Source: Conoideocrella luteorostrata
Taxonomy: Eukaryota; Ascomycota; Sordariomycetes; Hypocreales; Clavicipitaceae
Assembly: GCA_032433595.1 (NCBI GenBank)
Contig: JASWJB010000607.1
Coordinates: forward strand, 1 to 11,978
Length of the DNA stretch: 11,978 bases
Direction of reading: 5' to 3'
Below are positions 1 through 7,139 of this stretch, in pieces. A model generated the notes under the pieces. It worked only from the letters and a program-made list of their open reading frames with translations, was not told the origin of the DNA and made no database searches. Position 1 is the first letter of the stretch, and each line of letters opens with the position of its first letter. The translations under genes were made by a program, and so were the position numbers.

Positions 1-127
1 AATGCAGGCGGGAATATCTCCCTAAGAGTTGTGAATTACTCACCTGCCCTGCAATCTTGGCCGATTCTTCTCCCGGCGCCACAACAGCAGGAGGACGTGA
101 GCCTCGATGCTTCACTTCTTTTGCCAT
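1..127 (-). CDS. 5' coding exon and start of first intron of an unidentified gene (partial, runs off left edge)
   Basis: I do not recognise the product. On the minus strand an ATG at 127-125 opens 28 codons, starting MAKEVKHRGS and ending SAKIAGQ. The composition is protein-like, rich in Lys, Glu, Arg, Ala and Pro, with no Cys or Trp. The exon would end with CAG at 44, followed at once by GTGAGT (43-38), a near-ideal 5' splice site, giving a phase-0 intron. The putative intron continues past the left edge, since no acceptor at a sensible distance is visible. The frame also stays open to position 1, so unspliced read-through cannot be excluded. The start is the first in-frame ATG after an in-frame TAG directly before codon CAT (184-186), and has purine at -3 and G at +4. 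Pyrimidine-rich and TATA-like DNA lie upstream. The alternative is a chance frame beside a chance donor. What is seen is the frame, donor and start context; that it is a gene is inference. Confidence 0.45.
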   Translation of the reverse strand, partial: MAKEVKHRGSRPPAVVAPGEESAKIAGQVSNSQLLGRYSRLH

Positions 128-183
128 CCCGATCCGAAAAGGGCCGGGTGTTTTGACGCATTCGAGTAACGCCCCGGCTGCAT
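112..183 (-). other. Overlapping upstream ORF in the leader of the left-edge gene
   Basis: A minus-strand ATG at 183-181 opens a 23-codon frame ending in TGA at 114-112. It starts 56 nt before the proposed main start (127) and ends 13 nt inside the main frame, in a different register. If the transcript begins upstream of 183, ribosomes reading this frame would bypass the main ATG, which is a known form of translational repression in fungi. Whether the leader includes it is unknown. It could instead mean that the real transcript starts between 183 and 127, or that the main start is wrong. Confidence 0.25.
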
Positions 184-271
184 GCTAAGAGCACTGACGG
201 GCATGGTTCATGGGTTACACGGGTATTAGTTAACCAGGCTCAAGCTGATTCGGATAAGCATGCCATTAGCG

Positions 272-277
272 CTTATA
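272..277 (-). promoter_or_regulatory. Possible TATA box for the left-edge gene
   Basis: The minus strand reads TTTATAAGC here, about 145 nt upstream of the proposed ATG at 127. A TATA element at this distance would leave a leader of roughly 100 nt, normal for a fungal gene but long enough to include the overlapping upstream ORF. A single hexamer is weak evidence. Confidence 0.22.
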
Positions 278-308
278 AACAATGGTGTGAAACTGCATTG
301 CATACTAG

Positions 309-331
309 TACGCCGTTCAGAGCACGGCGTA
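309..331. repeat. Small inverted repeat (8-bp arms, 7-nt loop)
   Basis: TACGCCGT at 309-316 is matched by its exact reverse complement ACGGCGTA at 324-331, with a 7-nt spacer. With one bulged A the outer AGT/ACT bases extend the stem. No T-run follows on either side, and this is not a bacterial context, so it is not called a terminator. It lies in the upstream region of the left-edge gene. Confidence 0.4.
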
Positions 332-348
332 ACTAAACACAGGATGGC

Positions 349-385
349 AAATAGTGAAGACTGAAGAAGGAAGCGAGAAAACCTG
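349..385 (-). promoter_or_regulatory. Pyrimidine-rich tract upstream of the left-edge gene
   Basis: On the minus strand this stretch is almost all C and T, with TTTTCTCGC and CTTCCTTCTTCAG blocks. It lies 220-260 nt upstream of the proposed start. CT-rich tracts near transcription starts are a usual promoter feature in filamentous fungi. The position agrees with the gene orientation inferred from the exon, but the tract is not diagnostic alone. Confidence 0.3.
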
Positions 386-1066
386 CCGCCTGGCGGTGTA
401 GCTAGCATTGTCGTCCGTGATGCCATGTTTTAGGTTCTTGTCTACACCCCCCCCTGCTACATCATGCAGGAGGGCTGGTCAGCATTGTTTCGATTCTCAG
501 AACATGAGACGCTAACTAAGGCAGAAACCGATTCGTCTTTTCAAAACTGGTCGGGGTAAAGGTAGAGAAACATTTAGGAGTAGTTGTGCTCAGTTGTGCA
601 GGATTGATGGATGACTACGCGGGATGTGACGTGAGGGCGGGTACGCCAGACCAATCTCTCACCACAGCCAACCTGTGCGAGGGGACAAGTATGCCGATAT
701 AAAGGTGATGTTTCTTGTTTCTTCTAGCATATCAATGCAACGAAAGCTGGCGGTTGCCCCTCCTCGCGAGCCCTCGCCTTTGTCGGCTGGAGCGGTTTTG
801 AACAAGGCTGGACTTGGCTTCGATGCCTGCACAGACCTAGTTACATGCTAGTTATGATACAAGCAGGTCCTGATACAGCTGACAAGTCCTGTAAGCCGTG
901 AGATTAAAAACACCTGGCCAGCCGGACGTCACTGGATCGATGCTGGTCGACGTCACGCCCGTCGATGAGCCCCGGACGTCTACATCATGCATGGCACGTG
1001 TCCAGAAGAGTTTGACAAGTATTACAACGCTACCCAAGTGGTGTAAGACTGTCCTGTCCGCACAAT
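386..1066. other. Intergenic stretch without a recognisable gene
   Basis: No frame here is both ATG-initiated and of notable length. There is a C8 run at 447-454 and a cluster of GACGTC palindromes listed separately. The rest is unique-looking DNA of mixed composition. It probably serves as the distal upstream region of the left-edge gene, by position only. Confidence 0.5.
925..980. promoter_or_regulatory. Cluster of three GACGTC palindromes (CRE/bZIP-like)
   Basis: GACGTC occurs at 925-930, 949-954 and 975-980, spaced 24 and 26 bp start to start. The first two are followed by AC, giving GACGTCAC, which matches seven of the eight bases of the CRE/ATF site TGACGTCA. A 6-mer is expected about once per 4 kb in random DNA, so three within 56 bp is unusual. 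Spacing near multiples of a helical turn is suggestive only. bZIP factors of the ATF/CREB type bind such cores in fungi. The functional reading is inference; the nearest gene start seen is about 800 bp away. Confidence 0.3.
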
Positions 1067-1999
1067 ATGACCATGTTGATCCCAGATCCTGGAGCCTGGC
1101 GTTCAGCATCGGCACGTCCGGCGGCATATACCCATATTTTCTGCCTTGGCGCAACCCAATTCGAGAAACAAACGGCGCGTATACGCACGCAGCCAGCCGC
1201 GAGAGGCCCAGCAGGTCTTCCTGTTCCCTGCCCGGTATCTAGGCGATGGATCGAGTGGAATTGCATCAAACGTCAAATCATGCGTAACAACAGCAGAACC
1301 GGGTTTATAGAATGCACCCCATGCTCCTCCGTGCTTGCTGCAACAATAAACCAAAGCCACCAACTGATCAACATCTCCGATGCGCAGCGTACTAGTAGCG
1401 GTGCCGGAACGCAGCAACACTCGGCCAAGCTCCGCTCTTTAATTACGTGGGGAAGGTGTTTGGCCCCGGGGTTCCGTCACCGTCGCCGGCGCCGGCTGTG
1501 GCCGAATGCTTGTATGTACAATACATGCAACAAGAGGATAATGTCGGTAAAAGGTGCTCTGTTAGTGCGAGACACGATCTTGCACGACATCGAAAACATG
1601 GCGTTCTGCGTGGAGTGGCCTGGCTCAAGCTTGAGTGAGACATGGCGTCGACATCCTCTGCAGCCAGCTTCTCGGGATGCTCTGGGCCGAGCAGGACAAA
1701 ATCGTCAGCAACGCCATGAGTTCGGTTCCGTAGCACACCGGTCGGTCATCTTGACGTCCAAAGCAATGCGCACCCAGCGATTGGATGACTCGCACGTTGA
1801 GCTGAAAGGCATTGGCTGCAGATCAGCACTGACTCAGTGCCAGGGTTTGGGGCCCGTCGCGATGACGGGGGGAAAAGCAGTCAGACAGACTGTTGTGAAC
1901 ATCTCCATTGTCTTGGAAGGATCTCTCTCCATTGGGTTTGAATGGACTCTGCGTGGTTGCTCGGATATATTTTGCACTCGACAGTTCGGCATTGATTGA
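1067..1999 (+). CDS. Long open frame of uncertain coding status (310 codons)
   Basis: An uninterrupted ATG-initiated frame begins MTMLIPDPGAW and ends RQFGID before TGA. I recognise no domain, signal peptide, membrane segment or catalytic motif. The length argues for coding: at this base composition a random 310-codon frame is rare even over six frames of 12 kb. Other evidence argues against it. The predicted protein is rich in Arg, Cys and Trp, with a run of seven basic residues (one His) near residue 145. In the first 50 codons about half end in G or C, whereas real genes of such fungi usually favour C or G there. Rare-type codons such as ATA, TTA and AGG are present. No TATA box or intron signals are obvious. 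It could be an orphan gene, a young gene, an exon, part of a decayed gene, or chance. Confidence 0.17.
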   Translation: MTMLIPDPGAWRSASARPAAYTHIFCLGATQFEKQTARIRTQPAARGPAGLPVPCPVSRRWIEWNCIKRQIMRNNSRTGFIECTPCSSVLAATINQSHQLINISDAQRTSSGAGTQQHSAKLRSLITWGRCLAPGFRHRRRRRLWPNACMYNTCNKRIMSVKGALLVRDTILHDIENMAFCVEWPGSSLSETWRRHPLQPASRDALGRAGQNRQQRHEFGSVAHRSVILTSKAMRTQRLDDSHVELKGIGCRSALTQCQGLGPVAMTGGKAVRQTVVNISIVLEGSLSIGFEWTLRGCSDIFCTRQFGID

Positions 2000-2542
2000 A
2001 GACTCTCCCTGCCACGTGGCGGATAACTAGAGATCAGCCCAAACGGGTCATAAATCGTGTACAGAGTACTGAGGCGGACGTCTCTCTTGCCGATCTCAAG
2101 GTAACGAATGAATGATGTTCCACAGCGGACAAGCGCGCAGTTTGGGATTCGTCGCCATTGCGTCCGGAGCAATCGACAAAGGGCGGTTATAAGGATGGAA
2201 ATCCATTAAGCACCGTATAAGTAAGCGAGATTCCAGAATGACGTGACGTGGTATCTGTTCGCTCAGACCACTGTATAAAAAAATAAATAAAAAGATAAAC
2301 ATAAATCTAAACTCAAGCGCCGCGTCCTTGATGGGAGCGCAAAGCAGCAAAATATGGTACAAGGCGCCATAATGGTAAACTACGTCTGCGTCGGTTCTTT
2401 AATGGCAGGAATGACGGCCCTCGATCCCGACCAAGTTGTTGAGTAATACAATAATTAACTACCTGGTAGCCAGATCCTTGACTGCAGTATATAGTCGTCC
2501 TCCTCATGGCCCCCCGCCCGGTGACGGCTCAGTGTTGGCGGA
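2000..2542. other. Intergenic stretch with an A-rich tract
   Basis: No convincing gene. From 2274 to about 2311 the plus strand is strongly A-rich, opening TATAAAAAAATAAATAAAAAG. This could be a nucleosome-free poly(dA:dT) element, a TATA region for a plus-strand transcript, or a decayed poly(A) tail. No matching direct repeat flanking it was found by eye. Just upstream, at about 2239, TGACG is doubled (TGACGTGACGTGG). Confidence 0.4.
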
Positions 2543-2586
2543 AGGGAGGGGTGGTGGAAAAGGGGAGGGGGGGGGGGAGGGGGGGG
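2543..2586 (+). repeat. G-rich tract, candidate G-quadruplex
   Basis: The plus strand holds G runs separated by single A or short mixed spacers: GGG, GGGG, then G4 (2562-2565), G11 (2567-2577) and G8 (2579-2586). Four or more runs of at least three G with loops of 1-7 nt satisfy the usual G-quadruplex pattern several times over. On the complement the tract is polyproline-coding in two frames, which creates spurious open frames there. Confidence 0.6.
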
Positions 2587-2730
2587 TTGAGCTTTGCCAT
2601 GCATACTAGGCGTGTGCGTTGCGGCCTCGTGGCTTGGGCGTCGCGACACATGGCAAAGTACTCGATACATTCAATGTGGGAGTTACTCTGCCATCTATCT
2701 GGCCGTCGACCACCAGGTGCAAGCGAACCC

Positions 2731-2750
2731 GGGGAGGGGAGGGGAGGGGG
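2731..2750 (+). repeat. (GGGGA) tract, candidate G-quadruplex
   Basis: Four G runs (4, 4, 4 and 5 G) are separated by single A residues, a compact and regular quadruplex pattern with 1-nt loops. It lies about 145 bp after the larger G-rich tract on the same strand. Confidence 0.6.
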
Positions 2751-2876
2751 CGCACGAGCAAGCAGCCAGCTCTGTTTGTCCGCCCGCATCAAATACTCGA
2801 GTTAGTTGCAGTATTTCACATTCTACCTGCTTAAGTGCACATGCATACCCTGGAAGTGCGCAGTGTACGGCGTACT

Positions 2877-2907
2877 AGTAGTTACGTAGTTAATTAGTTA
2901 GTTAGTG
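2877..2907. repeat. Degenerate TAGT/GTTA simple repeat
   Basis: The stretch reads as imperfect copies of a TAGT/TTAG tetramer (for example TTAGTTAGTTAG at 2895-2906). It is directly followed by a 15-bp segment, GCACGCAGCCAGCCG at 2907-2921, that also occurs at 1185-1199. It appears to be simple-sequence DNA without coding content. Confidence 0.4.
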
Positions 2908-2921
2908 CACGCAGCCAGCCG

Positions 2922-3561
2922 ATTTCAGCTGCCAGTGCCTTGATGGCGTTCGCATTCATCCGATAATAGTCAAGACCTAGCCAGCCATGCGGTTGCCACG
3001 CCCAATTACTTTCGCCACCGGCTGGCCCGGAAATCTGTCTACCGATTGTGTGGTTCTCTCATGGCTATTGTTAGCGTAACGGGTTCACGTTCACTGCTGC
3101 ATTGTGGTGGTACCGGTACACGCAGCGGTCCCCATTGTCGCTGAGACTTGCGGCTTATGGCTTATGGCTATTATTGTTTATACACCAAAATGAGGATCAC
3201 AATTGCGATTGGGGACGGGAGGGGCTTGTGGACCGATTACGGAGCATCTACTCTACACTCTACGAAGCAATTTGAAACGAGCGAGCCAGCGGTGTGTGGA
3301 ATAGCAGCACGCCTTTGTCGTCAAATGATGCCGCAAACTAACTAATCTTCTTCTCCTTGACTCGGGGCATACCGAGCATATCGCAAGCTGGGCAGCCCTC
3401 GTGGCCTGGCTTGTTTGTAAATGTTGACGGTCAATCGTTCGTCTGGATTAACCTTATGCAGCAGACGTGATCCACCAGTCGCCGACCAAATTTACGCACA
3501 AACACAATTTTGCGCTGCGGGTGGCACGGCCGCATTGATATCCGGTTAATAAAAGAACTCG
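2922..3561. other. Intergenic stretch, nothing recognised
   Basis: No convincing gene. It contains a 10-bp palindrome GTACCGGTAC at 3110-3119, a doubled GCTTATG at about 3152-3166 and a variant motif TACGGAGCA at 3238-3246. No RNA gene or mobile element was seen. Confidence 0.5.
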
Positions 3562-3634
3562 AGTGCTCCGTAGTTGGGTGCAAGGACACGTGGGCAAAGA
3601 TAATGCCTGAATGAATGCAATACTACGGAGCACT
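3562..3634. repeat. 73-bp element with perfect 13-bp inverted termini carrying the TACGGAG motif
   Basis: AGTGCTCCGTAGT at 3562-3574 is the exact reverse complement of ACTACGGAGCACT at 3622-3634. The spacer is 47 bp. Both arms contain the heptamer TACGGAG or its complement. This is the structure expected of a very small MITE-like element, or of two divergently placed motif copies. I see no clear target-site duplication, and no second copy of the spacer in the window. Confidence 0.5.
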
Positions 3635-3730
3635 ACTGGTGCAATAGTCATCTAGCCACGCGCTAAGCCTAACTGCTTAATTGCCGGCCATGCGAGAATA
3701 TAGTCCATCATGGCTAATGGGCCTCGGGCG

Positions 3731-3770
3731 GAACGGTGCAGAACGATGCAGAGCGGTGCAGAACGGTGCA
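3731..3770. repeat. Tandem array of a 10-bp unit, four copies
   Basis: Copies 1 and 4 are GAACGGTGCA; copy 2 has one substitution (GAACGATGCA) and copy 3 one (GAGCGGTGCA). The register is exact through 40 bp. The 10-bp unit places each copy near one helical turn from the next, so a bound protein would see the sites on the same face. No coding meaning is evident. Confidence 0.8.
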
Positions 3771-3822
3771 GCCATGGTCATGTAGTATCTATACATTGCC
3801 ATGTTGTACTGCAACTGTACCA

Positions 3823-3851
3823 TATTGTACGGAGTAGAATAATGTACAATA
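3823..3851. repeat. Inverted repeat around an exact TACGGAGTA motif
   Basis: TATTGTAC at 3823-3830 pairs with GTACAATA at 3844-3851 across a 13-nt loop. The exact nonamer TACGGAGTA at 3828-3836 overlaps the left arm and the loop. A second small inverted repeat, CGGAGC/GCTCCG at 3860-3880, follows directly. Confidence 0.45.
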
Positions 3852-3880
3852 CAATGTGTCGGAGCTGTGCGCTCGCTCCG

Positions 3881-4362
3881 TGGTTGTAGATAGCGGGCGG
3901 GCGGACACGACGATTGGCAGATCTACAAGTAAGCAGTGAGAACAAGGACGCCGCCCGTGGATCGCGGTGACGGGGAACGGGAACCTTGGGCTCGATCGGC
4001 CAACTTCAGCGAATCAAACAACTAACAAGCGGCTGCATGTCATCAGTCCTACAGGGCCAGCTGCAGAAATGGAGCCAATTGCTCCGTACAACGCATCAAA
4101 TGTCGGCAATGGCGTCGTTACCCTCGTCGCCTCGTCACGGCGAAAAGCAAGAGACCAAGCTAAACCTGATAACACCATTCATTTCCTTGTGAAAACTCTG
4201 TACCTCAATCCTTGGAAGAAGAAGAAAAACTCACAAAGTCGGTCAGGTTCAATGGGCTCGACGGGGTGGTCATGTGCTCATAGAATATGGAGTATGAACA
4301 GATCATTGTCAGATAATGGCGAGTCGAGAGGACAGGGAACCCCGGCTGACCGTAGGCGATAT
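3881..4362. other. Intergenic stretch without a convincing gene
   Basis: An open plus-strand frame crosses most of this stretch but lacks an upstream ATG; its first ATG is at 4070. It shows no domain and contains a simple Lys/Ser-rich tract. A variant motif GCTCCGTA lies at 4081-4088. Nothing else was recognised. Confidence 0.4.
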
Positions 4363-4376
4363 TCGGAGTACTCCGA
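4363..4376. repeat. 14-bp perfect palindrome formed by two motif copies
   Basis: TCGGAGTACTCCGA is a perfect palindrome made of CGGAGTA and its complement sharing the central GTAC. It is a head-to-head form of the motif family and would suit binding by a symmetric dimer. Confidence 0.6.
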
Positions 4377-4643
4377 TAACAGGCGAGTTCTACCCAGTGC
4401 AGCCTGTATGGAGTAAATCGTGAGACACATTGCGCGGTCGGCACGGCGTTGGTGAGCGTATAGCTAATATCTCGACAGACCAGTCTTGCTTGGCATTGAT
4501 GAGATAGGATCTTTTGGATATTGAAACTGAGAGAAGTTTGATGGACTTGCTTGCAGCACGGCGCTGCGGCTGGCCAGCTGCGTGTTGGCCAAGTGCTGTG
4601 CAACTTGCGGGGTCTGCACCCGTCCCACGTCTCGGCGTCGACT

Positions 4644-4675
4644 GGTGTCCCGGTGTCCTGGTGTCCTGGTATCGG
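4644..4675. repeat. Tandem 8-bp repeat (GGTGTCCT)
   Basis: Three octamers, GGTGTCCC (4644-4651), GGTGTCCT (4652-4659) and GGTGTCCT (4660-4667), are followed by a decayed fourth, GGTATCGG (4668-4675). It is a short, probably slippage-derived array in otherwise unique DNA. Confidence 0.65.
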
Positions 4676-5056
4676 CCTGGAACCGTTCTCTCATAGCCGT
4701 TTGCTCTTGCCTCTGGGTACAAATCACAATGCGCCATCTACTTACGTTTACCATTTGCACTGTTTAGCTGGTATTATGGCAGTGGCGGCCGGCTTGTCTG
4801 CACCAATTGGTTTCGACATTGTTTTCGATCCCATTGTACCGAGTACGAAGGGCAGGACCGAGGAAGGTTGCCCCCTCAAACCCACGTGGCATTGATTCCG
4901 TCAGTGGGTCTCTAACCAGGTTGGCACGCTAGTTACAACACGCTACCGTACTGTAGTGCGGGTGCTGTAGAAAACTGCGGTGGGTCTCCCTGCACAATCA
5001 ACTCTGCGTCCCTGCACTTTGCCGATAAATGATCCTTTGCGGAGCACGGTATGGAG

Positions 5057-5065
5057 TACGGAGTA
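5057..5065 (+). repeat. TACGGAGTA motif, exact copy
   Basis: Exact nonamer within TATGGAG + TACGGAG + TA, that is two heptamers in 7-bp register. I recall the motif as frequent in intergenic DNA of filamentous ascomycetes, but its function is not known to me. Confidence 0.6.
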
Positions 5066-5888
5066 TTGCTCGTTCAATCTTCAATCAAGGGACACACACC
5101 CCCTTTGCCCCTCTTGGCCCGTGGCGGTCCTGTCCCCCCACCCGCCGGCCTGTCTGGCGTTGGACAGGGCCGCTGTAATCCTACTCCGCTGTTCCTATTT
5201 GTACAACATGCACCAGCACAATGCGGTGGTAGCCTGAGACAAGCAGCTCGTTCGTTGTATTGAGTTCGTCCCAGAAAACGCTATCCCAATAGTTAGTGGC
5301 TCGTATCAGCTACTATAGTGTCACAGCCTCGTCGTCTGTGCAGCATTCATTCACTACTAAGCATCGATAGCCTCGGAGTTATGATCCAGCCAGGCGGAAC
5401 ACATGCGCTGGTCACCTAACTAATCACCAACCCCAACTCACAAGCGCCTATTGCGCCGACGCAATTCTGCTTTCCTAAGCAGTTTGGCTCTAGCATACGG
5501 TCATATCAGGTTGGTAAGCCGACACCGACAGGGTATGTGTGCCGACACTCACATTGTGCGGTCGGCAGCTGAGCCGTGTTGAATGATACGTCGATGTAAG
5601 CTCTAGTTACTGGCTGTCTGCGTACCAGAAGAATATACTACTCCGAGCAGCGTCAGTGTTGACATGGCCCGCTCAATGGTGCGCTATTTGTGTTATCCAA
5701 GGAACGATGGCACACAGCGCGCAGCTCGAAAGTCCGGGACACCAGGATCCTCTCGCCTAGGCGCAGTGTGAGTGCAGCGGACAAATTGTAGGTGTTGTGC
5801 GCGATTCATGCCTGAGGGGTTCTGTGCCGCATGACTCTCGCAGAAATGTGACTGGAGTTTATTGAGGTTCATGTGGCTTATTTGCCGG

Positions 5889-5913
5889 GGAGCGTCGGTC
5901 GTGGGTCCCACCC
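5889..5913 (-). repeat. Degenerate dispersed repeat, copy B
   Basis: Compared base by base with 7869-7893, 18 of 25 positions agree, including GGAGCGTC and 14 of the first 17 positions. The orientation is the same as the other two copies. On the minus strand the segment reads ACGACCGACGCTCC. Too short and decayed to name a family. Confidence 0.35.
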
Positions 5914-6170
5914 ACCTCCGGGCGGCTCACCGGCCGCTTCGATAACGTCTTGTATGTTGCAGAATGCCTACTAGTACCTTGGTATGGCAGAATTTGCGCG
6001 TGTTTCATTCGCGGCAAACCAAAATCTTAAACGAGCCAATTTGCTTCCCATTTATCAACTAGAGACCCCGCTGCTCCGTACTCAGGGCAACGCTGCAAAT
6101 ACCAACTAACAAGCGCGCGTGTCGGTTGTCCAAGTTGAATTTTGTATCGATTCTGTGCTCGTACCACCAG

Positions 6171-6206
6171 ACGAGAGAGACGAGAGAGACGAGAGAGACG
6201 AGAGAC
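6171..6206. repeat. Tandem 9-bp repeat (ACGAGAGAG), four copies
   Basis: Three exact ACGAGAGAG units and a fourth with a changed last base fill 36 bp in perfect register. One plus-strand frame through it would encode Asp-Glu-Arg repeats. That frame has no ATG and no other protein-like character, so the array is read as a simple minisatellite. Confidence 0.8.
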
Positions 6207-7116
6207 TACACATAAGCACGTACCCGACTTATCCGTACATATTCGCTAGGTTGGGCCGCTGCGCGCAAAACCCATGTTATTCCCGTACCGTTCTCGGCGA
6301 GTGAGGCGCTTTTACAGATTACACTATGCGCAATTCACCCCATTCCGAGCGAGAAAAGGCTGACTGCAGAATAGTGGCGCGATTGTGCGTAATATTGCAT
6401 CGAAAACTCTTCTGGACATTGGCGGCAGTTGTGGTGGCGTCAGCCTTGCGTCCTCCCACCGATAACAGATTTGTCGGCCGAGAGATTAACCAGCGGCCGA
6501 CAGGCCAAGGCGGTGCCGAAGAACCAACCAGCAAGTATGCCGACCGAAGCCTCGAACGATTTGTGCGTGTGAATGTCGTGCTGAATAGGAACCCCCCACG
6601 CAGAACTACCACATGCAACCAAGTAGAGTCCAGAGTTGACGGAATCGTGGCCAGCATGCTCCACCCTGTGGGGTACCTGGGACGAAAATAACGCTCGAGC
6701 TCGCCCAAGCTCTTCCTTGACAACTGCCTATTTGGTCGGAAATCTCGAGGGACTGACACGATGAGCTGGACGTCCCCTCCCTTCCCTTCCCAGGATGTTG
6801 ATGTTGACTTGGTTTTGTTGGGTCGTATCATTGGTGATACTTTACACACGGGATGGAGACATGGTCAGAGCATCATGTTTTGTTGATTTAGCTCAGAGTT
6901 CGAGTGCCAAGTTTCCGAGATCCTGGGTCAACGTCAATGTGTCTGGCGGCTCTTGCTGTTTCAAGGCTCCTCCGCCCATTAATAATGGTTCGTGGCCCAA
7001 CTGGGGGAGGTGCTTCCCTGACCGACCACAGGGCAGCTGTACCCAGTCTCTGGTGCCCCCGAACAGTTAAGTGAGTGGTAAGTGCGGAGTACTTGTGTAT
7101 TTACCTGAGAGCACAG
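6207..7116. other. Stretch with overlapping open frames on both strands, coding doubtful
   Basis: A plus-strand ATG frame (6326-6691, 121 codons) and a minus-strand ATG frame (6831-6319, about 170 codons) occupy the same DNA. At most one could be real. Neither shows a domain or a clear third-position bias, and frames of this length are expected by chance in 12 kb of six-frame reading. The plus-strand product has a hydrophobic stretch near residues 29-41 (LFWTLAAVVVASA). I leave both uncalled. An incomplete motif copy, CGGAGTAC, lies at 7085-7092. Confidence 0.35.
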
Positions 7117-7139
7117 TACGGAGTAGAGTACGAAGTACC
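7117..7139 (+). repeat. TACGGAGTA motif with decayed tandem heptamers
   Basis: The exact nonamer at 7117-7125 runs on as TAGAGTA then CGAAGTA, which reads as successive 7-bp units degraded from TACGGAG. Another partial copy is 25 bp upstream. Confidence 0.55.

Larger units (their letters stand above)
4676..6170. other. Long intergenic stretch with motif copies, no gene recognised
   Basis: Frames here are short and mutually overlapping, with no domain. It holds the exact motif TACGGAGTA at 5057-5065, preceded by TATGGAG in 7-bp register, and variants at 5639-5646 and 6073-6080. An imperfect hairpin lies at 5294-5315 and one copy of the dispersed repeat at 5889-5913. No tRNA, 5S RNA or transposase frame was found. 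Confidence 0.45.

Noticed and set aside
309..331. Hairpin considered as a transcription terminator
   Set aside because: No T-run follows and the context is eukaryotic, where such terminators are not used for protein genes.
1185..2921. 15-bp exact match GCACGCAGCCAGCCG at 1185 and 2907
   Set aside because: Low-complexity GCA/GCC-like word; flanks are unrelated, so it is not evidence of a repeat family.
3967..4416. Plus-strand 149-codon frame
   Set aside because: It begins at GTG, not ATG; the first ATG is at 4070, and the rest shows only a Lys/Ser-rich stretch and no domain.
5720..5740. Possible tRNA T-loop words (for example TTCGAGC on the minus strand; others at about 489, 7397 and 9459)
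   Set aside because: The flanking five bases do not pair into a T stem in any case and no acceptor or anticodon arm could be built.
6319..6831. Overlapping frames: plus-strand 121 codons and minus-strand about 170 codons
   Set aside because: They occupy the same DNA in opposite directions with no domain and no clear codon bias; lengths are within chance expectation.
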